Notes: generated by a model not told the origin, from the sequence alone. DNA of 64,000 bases from Terana coerulea (GCA_024811115.1 JAKOGH010000144.1:62001-126000), one strand, 5' to 3'. Numbered from the stretch's first letter, positions 47,101 through 60,224 are shown. Numbers and translations: made by a program.

Positions 47101-50100
47101 TGCCAGCTCGTCTTCGAGGGTCTGGATCCGCGCCTGGCGCTCGGCATCGACCTCTGCTCTGGAAGCCTCGCGTTCCGCAACCTGGGCATTGAGTGTCTCC
47201 AGCTCCTTCTCAAGCTGCGCGATGCGCTCGTCGCGTTCAGCCAACACCGCGATCACGCTCGGCTGCGGCCTCCTCGCGGAGGGTATGCGCTTGGTCTCTG
47301 TGAATTTGTGCGTCTTCCTTGTCGACGCGTGCTGCGTCTCGAAGACGGGTGCACTCCTCGAGTTGTCGAGCAGTGTCCTCACCCTGAAGGCGGACAAGGG
47401 CTAGGATCTCCTGCGCTTGACGCGAGTAGGCTTCGGCTCCTTGGGCGGCATTCATAGTGGTTTGCACAGCCATGCGAAGGTCTTGCGCGGCATCCCACAT
47501 AGACTGCGTGATGGATTCGCCGTGGCTCGTCGTCGAGAATGTAGGGCTAGGGGGAGAGGGACAGCGTGCGGGGTGGGAGGGATGTTCGAGAACGTATGAG
47601 CGGGTAAATCTCGGGGGTGGTAGTCGGGAGAGGGCGATCCGTTAACCGCTTGAACGTGAGGCACAGTGTTGCCTACATGAAATGTCAATAAAATAATCAG
47701 ACAAAAGGAGCCCGTCTTACCTTGAGGCACTACAGTGATCGTCGGCTGGGAGAAAGGCACTTGACGTTCGACGACTACCACCTGCGGCTGTTGTACCTCG
47801 GCTGCATGAGCCGTTGTCGCGTCGGCCGGGCTGGAAGCAATGGGCTGAGGCTCAGGGGCAGGGATAACCGGGACAGCGCGGTCGTGAGCAACGGTCTCGA
47901 GGGGTGCAGACGAGGCTACTGGGGTCTTGTCAGCATCAGCTGCCACTTCAAAGATGGAGCAGGCATATCAAATGAAACTTGAGGTTCTTGGGCGGGTACA
48001 ACGGCGGCGTCTTCGACCAGAGCGGGGACCACTGGAGCTGCATCATCCTCTTCTCGAGGGGGAATAACCGGGGATTCATCGCGGACGACAGCAGGTACCA
48101 TAGGTTCAGGCATTGCTGGTGGTGCTCCAGCTGATGGCATGTACTCGTAGTCTGCCGGTAGAGGCATTCCACTCAGATCAACGGAGCGAGTTCCAGTATG
48201 AGATGGGAAGAAAATAGTGGTTGGAGTCGGGGCAACAGATTCAGCAGGGAAAACCGGGGCTTGCACAGACGGCTCAGGCATCTGCACGGGCGCAATAAAG
48301 ACAGGCGGGGACGGGATCACGTCTTCCATGGCCAAAGGACCCTTGAGATTGGGAGGGGCCAGGGGTCGGGAAGTGAGAAGTGACCGGGACATCGAGCAAG
48401 GGGAGTGGCTCCAAGCGTGTCTGAAGTGTGGAAGGTGTGGAGGATAAGGGCGAAGAGCTGTCCGAGGAGGAGTCGGATGGCATGGGCGGGACGACTGCGT
48501 GCTCCTTGTGAGTGGGTTGGACAGGAATGCTGGCAGGCGCCATTCTCATCGAGTACACAGGGACCGTCTGTGGTGGGTACATGTATGGCTAGAAAGACTT
48601 CAGCGGTTGCCTAAAAAGTTAAACATAAAAACCCACTGTCTGCATTGACGGTTGCGGAACGAATCCGAGAGGCAACGAAGGGATTTCGGGCATCTTGCTT
48701 CCGTAAAGAGGGGCCGCGCCGAAAGGGGCTGTGGTGCATGATTCAGAGAGCGAAAGATAAGAGAATAAAATTGCCTACGAGAATTCTGTCTGGACAGAGA
48801 CTGGAACATCTCCATCATCTGGTCGACCTTTGTGCAAAGCGCATGCTGGATGGCGAGGCTCTCCTCCAAGCGACGGCGGGAATCCTCTTGAGCGATCTTG
48901 ACTTCTTCGTGGGCGAGACGCGATTCCTCTTGGGCTCGAAGAGACTCTGCCTGTGCCCGACGAGATTCTTCCTGAGCACGAAGCGACTCTTCATGAGCCC
49001 TAAGTGACTGCTCCCTAGCAAAATTGGACTCTTGCTGGGCCCGAAGGGACTCCTCCTTCGAGATCCTCGAGTCGTCCTGCGACCGCCGAAGTTCCTGCCG
49101 ATATTCCTATCAGTCTGTCTGTCAGACTTGTATCTCAGAGTAAGCAGTATACTTACATCAAGAACCAGCGAGTAGTCCTGGACAGCGGGCGTTGGAGGAA
49201 CAACTTGGAACAGAATGGGAGATGATGCGGTCGAGACTACGGATGCCGCAACTGAAAATGCTGCGTCGGCCAGTTCTTGAACGACGGGCATCGGGATGGG
49301 CGTCACAGGCGCAACGAAATCTTCCGCTCCGATAAGTGAGGCCTCTCGCGCGACCGGCGTTGCTTCAAAAGCAGTGTCATCCTGCACGAAATCAGCGATC
49401 TTGCGCATGTATAAAAGATAAAACCAAACTCACGATGCTGCCAACCGAGGAACCTGCTTCGCTTGGCGGGAGGGGCACGTCCTCAGGTGGACGCGCACTC
49501 TCTTCCGGAGGCACTTCTGGGTCGGTCTCGCAGGCCTGGTCGACCTTCACAGGTAGGGCAGTCACGATTGACGCGGGCGAAACGGCCTTGTCCGTCATTG
49601 CAGCCTCTTCTACCGCCTGGACCTCTTCGGGAACTGGTTCTGCTGGGATAACGAGCGGCGAGATGGCCTTCTCCGCAGTTGTTGGTTCAATAGGGGCAGC
49701 ATGTTGTGATGAGGCTGGCTTCACAGTGGACGCAACGGCAGAAAGCACGTCGTCTTCAGCCTCGGGAGCATCCTCGACTTCGGCATGGTCTACATCCACG
49801 TCCGCTTCGGGCTGCACATCGACCTCCAGCACCGTGCCCGCCACCGTCATAGGCGACACGCCCTTATCCGCCCGCGCCAATTCACCGTCCTCGATGTGCT
49901 TGAGGCCGAGCTCGGGCATGAGCTCGGACAGGACAGAGCGCGCGATGGGCGACAAAGGCTGCGCAGCCGGGAGCGGGCTCGTGCCCGCGTCGACGCGCTG
50001 CACACTGCGTATTTCCGTCGGCTCGGACGGCGGCGGGACGTGCTCGGCCATGTAGCGCGCGAGCGAGCCCTCGAAGCCGGGCGACGCGCGCAGGGGCACG

Positions 50101-53100
50101 GGCATCTGGATGCTGGTTTCCTCCCGCACGCTCAACGTTGGCGCAGGGAGTATTGTCGGCGTGCGCACGTGCACGTTCTCGAGTTGCATCGCGTTTGTGT
50201 ACGCGGACGGCGGCGCGAAGCTGATCTGTGATGCGGAGTCCGCGGGCGAGACCTCGTCCTCGGGGATGTTGAAGCCGGGGATGGTCGCGGGCGGGGAGGA
50301 CGCACGTCGTGAGACGCGGGACAGGACGATGCTGGCGTCGCGCACGTGTATGGCGGTGCCGCGCGAGGCGGTCGAGGTAGCGGAGAGGTCGGAGCCCTCT
50401 TCCGAGACCGGCGAGCCCCACACCCTTTCGACGTCCATACTGTGCGGGCGGGCGTCCATGCCGCTGACGTCTTCGTCCGAGTGGTGCGAGGACAAGTAGG
50501 AGCCGACGACGGACTCTGGTGACAAGGCGCGCTTGCGCGGAGGAGAGAGAAGGGTGATGCGGGCCTCTTTAGAGAGAATAGGGGAGTATGTCGTCTGGGC
50601 GTCGGCGTAAGATTTCTTGAGCTCCAGGGCGAGCGGAGAAACGCTGCGGTCGACACTAGACACAGAAAACGCGATGGGCGACGTGGCTGCCTCCATGTGC
50701 GCGACAATGATCGGTGAGGTTGCAAAGTCCATCTTCGTCACCGCGTTAGCAGAGAAGTCGATAACAGAGAGGGCCTGGTCCACTTGGTCCCCTCCAACGG
50801 GCTTGCGCAGCAGCTCGAGCAGCTCGTGCTGCACGTCCTTGATGTCGAGGATGCCCTTGCCCGTCAGGTCGAGAATCTTGCCGGTCTCCTCGCTGAGCAT
50901 GGTCCGGATGCTCGCCGCCAGGCCGTCGAGGCACGGCGCGAGCTCTATCATGTCGACCTTCTCCGCGTCCGCCCCGACGCCCTTGTGCCCCACTTCCTTC
51001 GGAGGGACGATGTCCATCCCCGCAATACGCGGGGAGACCTGCGGCACGCGTTGTCATTAGTATGCGTGACGCACGAGCGAAAATATCAAAGAGGAAACTC
51101 ACCGCGGCCTCAGCGTAGTCCTTCTCCGCCACCGACGGCACACTCTCGCTGTCCGTCGCCGTGTTCAAGCTGTTGTCCGGCACGCTCGGCGGGCCCGTGC
51201 TCCACTCACTCGCGCTCTCGCCAAAGCTCGCGCTGTCCATCCCGTCCGTCACGCCGCTCTCGGACATCGCGCGGACGCGCACGACGGGCGTGCGCGCGCC
51301 GTCTTCCAGCTCCTCCGCCGCCGCGTCGCTGTGCGCGAGGGAGAGCAGGGACGTGCCGTCGTCCGACGCGGGCGCGTAGACGGGCGTGAGCGGGGGAGCA
51401 CGCGTCGCTCGGAGGCGGCGGCCGTGAGCGACGGCGACGCGCGCAGGACGCTCGAGTCGTACGTCCCGTCCGTCTCCACGCCCCACGAGTGCGCGACGCT
51501 CGCCGCGCCGGGGCTGCGCTGGCCCGCCTCCGCCGCCATTTCCGACGGGGCGGGCGCGGGGAGGTCCTCGAGGCGCGTGGCGACGTCGTCCAGCACACTC
51601 TGCGTGCCCGCGAGGCTGACGTCCTCGAGCGCGAGGTATTCGTCTGGGGCTTCAGAGGGCGGGGCAGAGGGCAGCTGAACGAGCTCGGGCCCGGAGAGGT
51701 GCGAGAGGACGTCCGCGTTTGTGTCGGTGTCGGTGTCGGCGTGCAGGGAGACGTCCTCCGGTGCCTCGGAATGAAGTCGGACGCAGCGTCGGATGGGTCG
51801 GGGGCGGGGAGGGCGACAGAGACGACGGAGGGCGTGTATTCGGATGCGGGCAGCGGGACTTTCGTAGGATGCTCGGGCCCGAGGTCTTCCTCCACTTGTT
51901 CGGGTACTTCTGGCTCCAAAGGCTCTTCCACCGGTACGACGGGAGCTACCTCTTCCTCCGGCGGCTGCTCGTCAAACGCAACCTCGCTCTCCGGCAACGG
52001 CACCTCCACCCCTGCACCACTTCCTCCTCCTCGAGCACACCCATCCCCGGCCCCTCGACTTCCTCAGTAGGCGTCATCAACTGGTCCCCGTCCCACTCCA
52101 ACACCCTCTCCTCTTCCCGCGCAGCCCGCCCCTCCTCCAGTATGAGGCCCACGAGCAGGTTGCCCGCGTCGTCCTCGTCCGGGAGGGTGTCGACGGCCGC
52201 GAGCGAGACGAAGGACATGTCGGGCGAGGCTGCGTCTGCGGTCTCGTATGCGCTGCTCGCGGGCGACGCGGGGACGGTCGCGCCCGTGAGCTGGTGCGCG
52301 ACGTGTGGGTGGGCTGTGCCGCCGTTTCGCGCGTCGGAGGCGTACGACAGGCTTTGCGCGGAGACGCCTGTGTCATCGCTCCGCGCGCCGTTGCCGCCTT
52401 GCATTGGCGCGCCATACCCATGCGACTGCGCCTGGGGGACCGCCGCGCGGTATCCGTCTTGCTCGCCCGCCCGCGTCCATTCCCGCGCAGCGTGCGCATC
52501 GCGCGTCAGACGCGTCCGAATCGCCGTGGCACGAGTCGCCGAGCAGGCTCGCGCTCGCGGTGCCGCGGAAGGAGAGCGTGGAGGCGACGACGTCCGTGCC
52601 CGTGCTGCTCCCGATCTCGAGCAGCGTGCGGTCGCGGCTCGAGAAGCTCGTCAGCGTGTCGCGCGTCTCGGTCGTGCCCGTGCCCGTGCGGGTCTCGGTC
52701 CTGCTCTCCGCGCTATCCGTCGTGGTGTGTGTTTGTGTGTGTGTCCGCGTAGAGGGGTTGGAGTCGGACACCGAGACCTCGCTGCGCGCCGCGCGCGTGC
52801 GTTCGCGCCACGTCCCGACCTTGGCGTGCACGGGCGGGCTGCGGCTGCGCGGCCCCGCGAGCGCCTCGCCCGTCAGCTGCGCCTGCACGTCGGGGAGCGG
52901 CGCGGCGCGCTTGCGCCGGGGCGACGAGGAGATGTAGATCGTGCTGCGCGAGCCGAATTGGGAGCGCGCGCCGCTCGTGTGCACGTCGGACGAGATCTGC
53001 AGGTCCGAGGAGGAGAGGAGCGTGCCGTCGTCTGAGGAGATTGTGGAGTGCGTGGGCGAGGCGGGCCTGGGAGCCGCGTCTTGGAGGGAGGACGCGACGG

Positions 53101-54856
53101 AGATGTTGCCGTTGAACACCGTTCTGCGACACGTAAGTAGTGAATAAACGCGTGCAGACGAGAGAGGGAAGGACACTCACTGGATGGCATCGAACCACGC
53201 GACCATTTCCGCGCGCGTCTCGCTGCCGAGCCGTTCGAGGCTGTCACTATACCCGAGCTCGAACGTCATCAACCTTCTCCGCCCGTCGGCGCCGTCCACC
53301 CAGACGTCGCGCTCCTGGCCGTTCGGGCGCACGGTCCGCACCTCGACGCACGACAGCAGGTCGAGGCGCACCTCCGCGAGCAGGCCGGAGGGCTCGGTCC
53401 AGCGCAGGACGAGCATGGACGGGTAGAGCGCCGCGGTGCCGCGTTCCCAGGTGTATGGCGGGAGACGGTGCACGTTGAGGTACCATAACGGGGCCGTGTA
53501 TATCGGCTGGTGAGAAACGCGTCAGATCTGAATAGGATAGGAGACGGTGTATACAAAAGCGTACTGCATCGGTCTGTTCCTCGACATCAAACGCCATCTC
53601 TTCCTCTTCCTCTTCTTGCTCTTCGTCTTCACTTTCCGGCGAGCGGCGCAGCGCGCGAGAGGTCTCGCCCCTTCCAACACTTCTCGCACGCTCCTTCCCC
53701 TTCTCCCTCCTACTCGGGCTCCGTCTACTCGACAACGCAGAGCGCCCCGAGGCACTCGGCGTCCTACTTCTTCTCCCACCTCTGCTCCGGCTCCTTGCTA
53801 CTCTTGACGGCGAGGTCCTGGACGAGCGCGAATACGTCGACGGCGTGTACGCCGACCGCGACCCAGAAAGGCCGACGAAGCCCGTCAGCGCGCCGAGGAT
53901 CCCCTGGCCGCTGCTGTACGTGCTCCCGGTCTGGCTGCGCGTGTACCCCGCGCTCGACGCGCTCACGGCGCTCTTGTCCGGGCTCGCCGAACGCGTCTTC
54001 GTCGGGCTCGCCGAGCGGTTTCGTGTGTCTGAGGAGCCGTACGACCAGCCCGAGACGTCTGAGGCGCGTGCGCGCGCCGAGCGAACCCGTCCAGCCGGTG
54101 CGGCTGAGGGCGAGCGCGCCGGGGACGGCGGGCATGCTAGATATTGCAGAGGGCGGCTTCACGGGGACGCGGGGCGCGGCGGGAGCGAGGGCACGGAGGC
54201 GCCGCGCGTGTGCGAGGGGCCTTGGCCGGGCACGGGCGAGGCGCGGCCCTCGAAGAGCGCGATGAGCTCGCCGGTCGTGCGGCGCGAGGACGACGTCGCC
54301 GAGGTGCTGGTGGTGAGCAGCGTAGAAAGCGTCTGTGAGTTGGTTGTGATTTCTTGGGAGGACGTGGGTGTGAGGCGGGAGGCGGTGGGCGTGCTGTCGG
54401 AAGTGTAGGTTCGTGAGTGGGAGTTGGAGTGCGAGGGCGTGCTGAGGGGCGTGAAGGTGCCGTTCGTGAAGCTTTGGGTAGGGGTATTGTTGTATGGGTC
54501 CGTGGCGGAGCGGGTGTGGTAGGTCTCTTCGCTTGCAGGTCGGTGGTGGTACGTGCGCGAAGAGGTCGAAGTGTGGTCGTCCATAAGCGTCGTGGTGCCC
54601 TCTTGCACGTCGTCCTCGAGCACAGACGCCTCGTCGCTTACGCAAGACGAGCTTGCGCTATGATCTGCACCGTAGTTAGTACACGCGCACAGCTAAAACG
54701 AGCAGACGTACTTCTGCGGGACGATGTGCCCGGCCAAAGCGAGGTGAGGGCGGTGGTGGTGAAGGTGGAGAAGGAGGCGGTGCCAAAGATGGGCGACTGA
54801 GGCCCTACGGTGGACTCTGGGTAGCTGGAATCGGTCGCCTCAGACCTGTAGGGCAT
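44165..54856 (-). CDS. Giant PH-like-domain / coiled-coil protein
   Basis: Start ATG at 54856 (MPYRSEATDSSYPESTVG). A perfect intron (GTACGTCTG...CTAAC...GTGCAG, about 54671-54717) leads to a Ser/Thr-rich region, then a PH-like exon (53506-53181: PIYTAPLWYLNVHRLPPYTW, ALYPSMLVLRWTEPSGLLAE, LDLLSCVEVRTVRPNGQERD, MTFELGYSDSLERL, MVAWFDAIQ). Long acidic, disordered stretches follow, then a helical core (49.4-51.05 kb). A heptad-like block at 48.8-49.1 kb repeats LRAQEESRRAQAES. Extended coiled coil spans 45.4-47.5 kb, and short helical exons follow to the stop at 44165 (SRSPYYRG). The order matches a known Agaricomycete protein type of unknown role, perhaps cortical or cytoskeletal. At least ten one-base frame changes occur (for example near 54170, 54080, 52410, 52010, 51770, 51400, 47250, 46640, 45770). 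A split into two genes near 48.6-48.8 kb cannot be excluded. Confidence 0.72.
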
Positions 54857-54895
54857 CTCTCGGTCGTAAAGTCGTGACAATCCAAGCTAAAGCGA

Positions 54896-55918
54896 GGGCT
54901 TGTAATGAGCCAATATAACAAGGTTTCGGCGTCCTCCGGGGTCCTCCCGAGTATTTCTGGGCGCTGCAGGTGTCGTGGTCGTCGCGGGAGTCGTTGGTGG
55001 GGCACAGAGAGGGCCAGGACGGCTCGGACGCGGTGGCTGCTGTCGGTGACAGTGATGGAGGCGAACTTGGTTCGACTTCAGCATAGGCGCCAAACAGAAC
55101 TCGTGTCGCGTGCCTCTCCAGATCCACGTGATCGTGTCTATTTGCACTTTGTTTGGCCCCAACCGGATCTCAATCTTCATGCTCTGGTACTTGTCTACTC
55201 TGCAGGCTCTGCAGAGCTCCAGAACCGGAGGCACTTCCCATGTGGTCAGTAATTTGACCGCTTTCTTTCATTGCTGGTAGCTGCTACTGGTATTTGCTTG
55301 GTATCTGTCCAGGAACGCTAGTACTTGAGTACTACGAAAAGTGAGCACCCCTCGCAACGACTCTGTCCGAGGAATGCTAACGTCGCGCTCTGCTGTAGGC
55401 GTCCTCTCGGCCTTGTGCAAAGTCGTACACGATGTACTACTCAATAAGTGACGTGCTCATGCAGACGGCGCGCGCCCGTCGCCTCACATAAAACTATGCG
55501 GTCGGACGTCCTTACGGGCAAATCCTTCCCAGCTCCCGCCACCCGGAAGGTTGTCTTGAGAGTTGGTCTCCATGCACGATGATACTACGGCAACATACGT
55601 TCTATGTGCTTTCGATAAGACGATGCCATTCTGACACCATCTTCCAATCCCGATCCTACTGGTGTGTGCGTTCCCTTGAACACACTGCAGTACCCTTACG
55701 GGGACCACCTTTAGACCTTCTTCAACAGTATCAGATTACGAGTGTAGTCAACTGTTATCTCGCCGAGCTCTTGCATGCGGAATCGCTTCTACGCTCGGAA
55801 GAATCTCTATAACTGGATGCTCATGAACTTGTTGGTCACATCATATTGACTGTCGTCGGGCGCTGCAAGTTATAACAAGCAGACATCTACGACGGAGTGT
55901 CGCTGAGGTATGCCCGTC
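54896..55918 (+). repeat. Repeat block R3 (N-terminal half of the membrane-protein family)
   Basis: Collinear with R2 (5880-6818, opposite strand) and R1 (600-1645). The similarity to R2 is high and includes a shared GAGTACTACGAA, GCACCCCTCGCAACGACTCTG and TTCCAATCCCGATCCTACTGG. It begins within about 40 bases of the giant gene's ATG, so the two are divergently arranged. Frames are interrupted by stops, as in the other copies. Confidence 0.7.
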
Positions 55919-56144
55919 ACCCATTAATTACTGTGTTTTGACCCTGGGCTTCATCCCCGTCCATCAAATAATCATGATACTTGTATTATGGGCAATGCGA
56001 TGGTCAGATTCTGGTGGAAAAGCAAAGGTAGTATGACAGCTTCCTGACTGAGAGGTGATACACAGATGGTTGCGATGCAGCAGACTAACATATAGCAGCC
56101 TATACTGCTAAATCTTCCACTAACAGCCAGCCCATCAATCCTGT

Positions 56145-57521
56145 CTACCACCTACGTACTTTCGTTTTGGCTGGTGCAGACCATGATTGGCCTTCGCTAC
56201 CTTCGAAACTCGCGCATCGTGAGAAACGGGAGTCTATCATCGGGAGAGGTGCAAGCGCCGCAGATAGTGCATTCGCAAGCGCCACAGACAGTGAATCCGC
56301 AATTATCTTCCTAACTTCTCGTTCACCCCTTCCAATACTCCCTTCTTCCATTTCACTTCCGCCATTATTTACTAGCACAAGCTCTCCTGCTCCCAGTCCC
56401 GGGTCTACGTTTTCCAACGTCGTTTTCAACTGGAATGTCTACTACGAACTTGGATATTATCAGTAGTATGGTGAGTAATATTAATACTTGGGCCATACGT
56501 TCAGCCTTCATTCACAGGTGTTATAAAAGGGGCTGGAAACGTTGACCCTCGCGACTAGACCGGCACAGAAAACGTCTGTATTGGCTCCCATACCAGTTTT
56601 GGCGAGCCGTACAGTCTGCTTTGGGGGCAGTTCAGAGCAATTTCCTCATCTTGTTTCCTGTAGACTGTGCCAGTAGCTGAGAGCAGTGAGACAACGAGCT
56701 CAGCAGCAATTAACCCCGAGCAGCACTGTGAGTGCTGAAGGTTTGCGATATTTATTGAAGTGAAAACTGACATTTCGCAATCCTTTCAAGGCATTCTCGA
56801 TGGTATCTTTCGTTACTGCAGTGGTCACTGCGTCTGGCTTGACTGCCAGCGTATCAGCGGTGCAGTTCAAGTCCCCATCTGTGTCACTTACGGTCTCACA
56901 ATCCACAGTGACGATGAACCGTTCTGTGCCTTCTAAGGCTCAGCCGCCTCTGTTAGCACTCATAGCCTCCCTGGCTGCGGTTGGCGCCGTCCTATTGATT
57001 ATTTTGCTGGTTTTATTCTGGCGACACATGAAGCAGCTGCAGAGACAAACGTCTCAGGGCCATTCAGGTGTGTGCACATAATCTACCTTCCAGGAGGGCT
57101 CGATTGAACTGAACTCAATTTCATGTGAATTGGCACCAGCGTTGGACACGAGCGTCGCAGCTGAAAATCTCATACGCCGGGCGTTCGCACAAAGTTTGCA
57201 GCAGCAACTCCACGGCCGGCCACACTCCCTCGCCAGTTCCCGTGCGCCCGAACATCCTGCGATGATAAAGATGGGAGCTTCGATGAACAGCCTCGAGGCA
57301 TTACACCATTCGTGCTCGGACAGGAGCAAATAGACCCTGGAAGCCTGTCGAGGGAAAGAGTTGTGGAAGGATCAGTGGGGCAGGACGTTGCAATTATAGA
57401 GCGTGGAGATGGGACCACGGATCTAGAGCCACCTGTCAGTCCAGAGACAGTTAACTCCCATGAAGATACCGAGGTTTCCCATGCTGGCACACTTCCACCT
57501 CCATATGCAGAGTACTACTAG
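56145..57521 (+). CDS. Single-pass membrane protein family, member E
   Basis: It lies downstream of R3. A Ser/Pro/Thr-rich stalk (SPLPILPSSISLPPLFTSTS, about 56330-56400) is followed after an intron region by TASVSAVQFKSPSVSLTVSQ, then a membrane helix (LLALIASLAAVGAVLLIILL, about 56950-57010) and a stop-transfer (FWRHMKQLQR). A GTGTGT...CACCAG intron (57068-57140) joins a tail that, after one frame change near 57300, ends SHAGTLPPPYAEYY with a stop at 57521. The tail motif places it with members B, C and F. The frame change and the decayed R3 leave its activity uncertain. Confidence 0.5.
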
Positions 57522-57795
57522 AGTACAGTGAACAGAACATGCAGTAAATTCTTAAGCTTACTCTCTCCCCACCAATGGTGCCGCAGAACGGTCTGGGGAT
57601 CGGATGCATTGTAGCAGTAGGACGTCGGCACACTTCCTATTGCAGAACATGTAAGCTGTCTCGTCTGGAAGATACTCATGCTTACGGGGCATATCATTCT
57701 AGTGGTCTGACTCACAACAAAGCACTGGAAGGTTGGGTGTAACATAGCAACAAACTCCGTACAGTACATCAACTTAACAAGGCATCTGCCAGCAC

Positions 57796-58381
57796 TCAAA
57801 AATTCGACCATTGGCCATTCCACGGCCTGCTGGTGCCTAAGCCACCAGTCGCGTTGCCAGCATTAATGAATGGGCCCCAAGTGGTAGCATCTTCAAATCG
57901 GCCACAGTTGTCCACACTGGTGAGTACGAGATGAGCCTTCTGCATTGGCATGGCTTTGAACTAAGACGTACTCGTATTCATTGCATTCGCTACATTTATC
58001 TGGGCCGAAGCTCGAGATCGTCTTGTTCCAATCCCCGCCGAGCTTGATGCATTCACCGATAGGCTGCATGGCATAGCCGCACTTTCCGCTCCAGTTAATG
58101 TTCTCACATGTGTACACACCGCCAACTGCGCGTTTTGTGCATTTGTCCTGGCGTGAACCCGCGGTAGACACAAGATGTGATATGTAAAAGCGCACCTGGA
58201 GGCTTATCCCGTTGGCGGGGCCTACAGAGGCACCGATAGCATTGATGGGGAGGGTCACGCCATCTCAGCCCACATTGTACTTCAAAATTCCAATCATCTC
58301 TGAGTATCGCCGCAGAAGGAGACACGGAGGTTGCTATGACCAAAATACGACTGTAGCAACCATATACGAGAGTTTATGCAT
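57796..58381 (-). CDS. Small secreted cysteine-containing protein (beta/gamma-crystallin-like)
   Basis: Exons read VTLPINAIGASVGPANGISL, then (after GTGCGCTT...CGCCAG) DKCTKRAVGGVYTCENINWS, GKCGYAMQPIGECIKL and GGDWNKTISSFGPDKC. After a second intron (GTACGTCT...CACCAG) comes DVDNCGRFEDATTWGPFINA, with a stop at 57796. The YTCENxNWxGKCGYAxQPxGxC...W..TISSFGPD pattern is that of small secreted proteins common in basidiomycetes with crystallin-like Greek keys. The N-terminal exon is unclear: MHKLSYMVATVVFW at 58381 looks like a signal peptide, but its join to the rest could not be made without a stop. Confidence 0.6.
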
Positions 58382-59146
58382 CGTGCGTGTTGTGGTGTGT
58401 GAGTATTAATCAGAGACGGGGCAAAATCTGCTATAGAGGTAAAGAGTCAACGGCGCCTTTTATACGGCTTCAGGAACAATCTACCACTCGACGCCAGCGC
58501 TCAGCCGAAGTTCTGCCAGTAGGCGGTCGATGGGGTACGAGTGCTCCGACGTTTCACGTACAGTAATCACTTTAAATCAGTGCCGGACCGACATGCTGTA
58601 TCACTGGAAGCGTCAAAAGCGATGAAAGTGTTTACCGGGAGATGTGCGGCGACCGTTTTATAGGCAACCTTGAAGACATGCGCGAAGAGAATGAACACTC
58701 TGTGGGAGGGCCATGATGTGGAGTGTCTCTTCGCGTTCTACAGAAATAATTCCTGGGTGATATATGATAGGCGACCTGCAGCGCTGCTCAACGCGAGTTT
58801 CAACAGGGATGTCACCGATGGTCGGGCTGTGCGTGGACAAAGTCACGACCCGCGGAAGTCGTAGCGAGAGGGCGCTGAGATGTGTTACCACGGCAACGGC
58901 CGCGCAGGTTTTGTATGTGTTAGGATCCAAAGTTGCCAGTGCTGCTTGCCTTGTCTCGACATCGTTGCCTAAGATGAGTAACGCGGCCCACAAAGAATTG
59001 CAAGATGGACGCCAAAGTCGGATGTTGGTGTTACAGGGATATTAGAAGGAGCAATTTGTCGGCTGGGAGCAGATGTTTGGCTCTGTTAGGTTTTGGAAGC
59101 TGTCGGTTACCACTCTTGGTAAGGCGCTCTGCAAAGCATAGACAGC
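58382..59146. other. Intergenic stretch
   Basis: It contains a 111-codon minus-strand frame (58658-58993) without features and a GTTAGGATCCAAAG word (58919), also found upstream of some APH copies. No gene is supported. Confidence 0.35.
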
Positions 59147-59837
59147 GTGAGGTACGACTCACTTGCCAACCATCACTACTACCGCCATCAGACCACCACC
59201 ATTCCCCACTGCTTGCTGGAACAAAATCGCAAGATGAAGCATCGAGAGGATCAACTTGCTTATCAGCTTGCTTGCATGATTAGGGTGATGGTAAGACCCT
59301 CGATCTCTGTCTCTTTGGATGAATATGAGACTCATTCCCGTTCTCTAGCTAAGCTCCCTTCAACAACGTCTGCGCGTGCTATTGGCATAAGCATATGGAT
59401 CCTTGGTGTAGCAAGAGGTGGCAGGGGAAACTGCTCTTTGGAACAAGACTCACTGCGCGTCAAGGCTGAAGAGTACAAAATCATCGCCATCGACAAGCCA
59501 CGCAGCGTCCTACAGGCGGACCATCTCGACAAGATTCTTCTCGTAACCCCTGAGCAGCCCATCATCAAGTATCTCCCACCAACCGGCTCGATCACAGACT
59601 GCAAGCATAATGCTAACGCTTTCGCCGTTCCCGTCTCTTCATCCTCACTGGCATCCCGGGCGTTCTGGCCAGACGGCGAGCTGGATCTTCATGAAGATAC
59701 TCGACATTTTGAGCGAGAAGCTGAGATAGTTGGCAGGGTATGTATGTGGTGGACGACTAAGCAAACCTTGGTGCATACTGTGTTTTTGTAGGCTGCTTCC
59801 ACAGCTCATGTTGGCATTGACACCAGTTCTACCCTGA
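59147..59837 (+). CDS. Hypothetical protein
   Basis: A 214-codon frame (start 59147, or more likely 59234, MKHREDQLAYQLACM). It has protein-like segments (EEYKIIAIDKPRSVLQADHL, LLVTPEQPIIKYLPP, LDLHEDTRHFEREAEIVGR). A GTATGTATG...TTTGTAG intron near 59739-59791 would extend it to a stop at 59837 (LMLALTPVLP). No family is recognised and no clear domain is visible. Confidence 0.35.
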
Positions 59838-60224
59838 ATGTCTCAGGTTGCCATTCGATTCTCAAGTTATTTGGGGACTCCTTTGACTCTGAATTCTCGC
59901 ATATCAACAACTCACCTCGCAGACGATATCTTCATCCTGTGCAGCTCTACGCACAAATCACTTAAAGCGTTTCTCGTGAACGACAAGATTAGCTTCGACG
60001 ACATTTCAAACTCCCCCCGTAGAGTGTAGCACGATTCGCATTTCCACTAGCTACAACCCCCGCCGTGCGCTCATGGACACCCAAGTTCATCAGTCTACGG
60101 CATATCGTACTTTCTACCGTAGGTCTGTCCTGCACGCCCCACGTTCGATAAGCTAACACCAACCTCCATATCTCTCATCTGCAGGTTTGTTTATGGTGCT
60201 TAATCTCATGCGCTCCCTACCGCG

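Noticed and set aside
52720..52745. GT microsatellite (GTGTGTGTTTGTGTG)
   Set aside because: Lies within coding sequence of the giant gene and reads as a Thr/His-rich stretch; too short to be notable.
54905..55252. Plus-strand frame in R3 resembling frames in R1 and R2, as an independent gene
   Set aside because: The favoured frame differs between copies and all have stops; the block is better read as decayed family ectodomain DNA.
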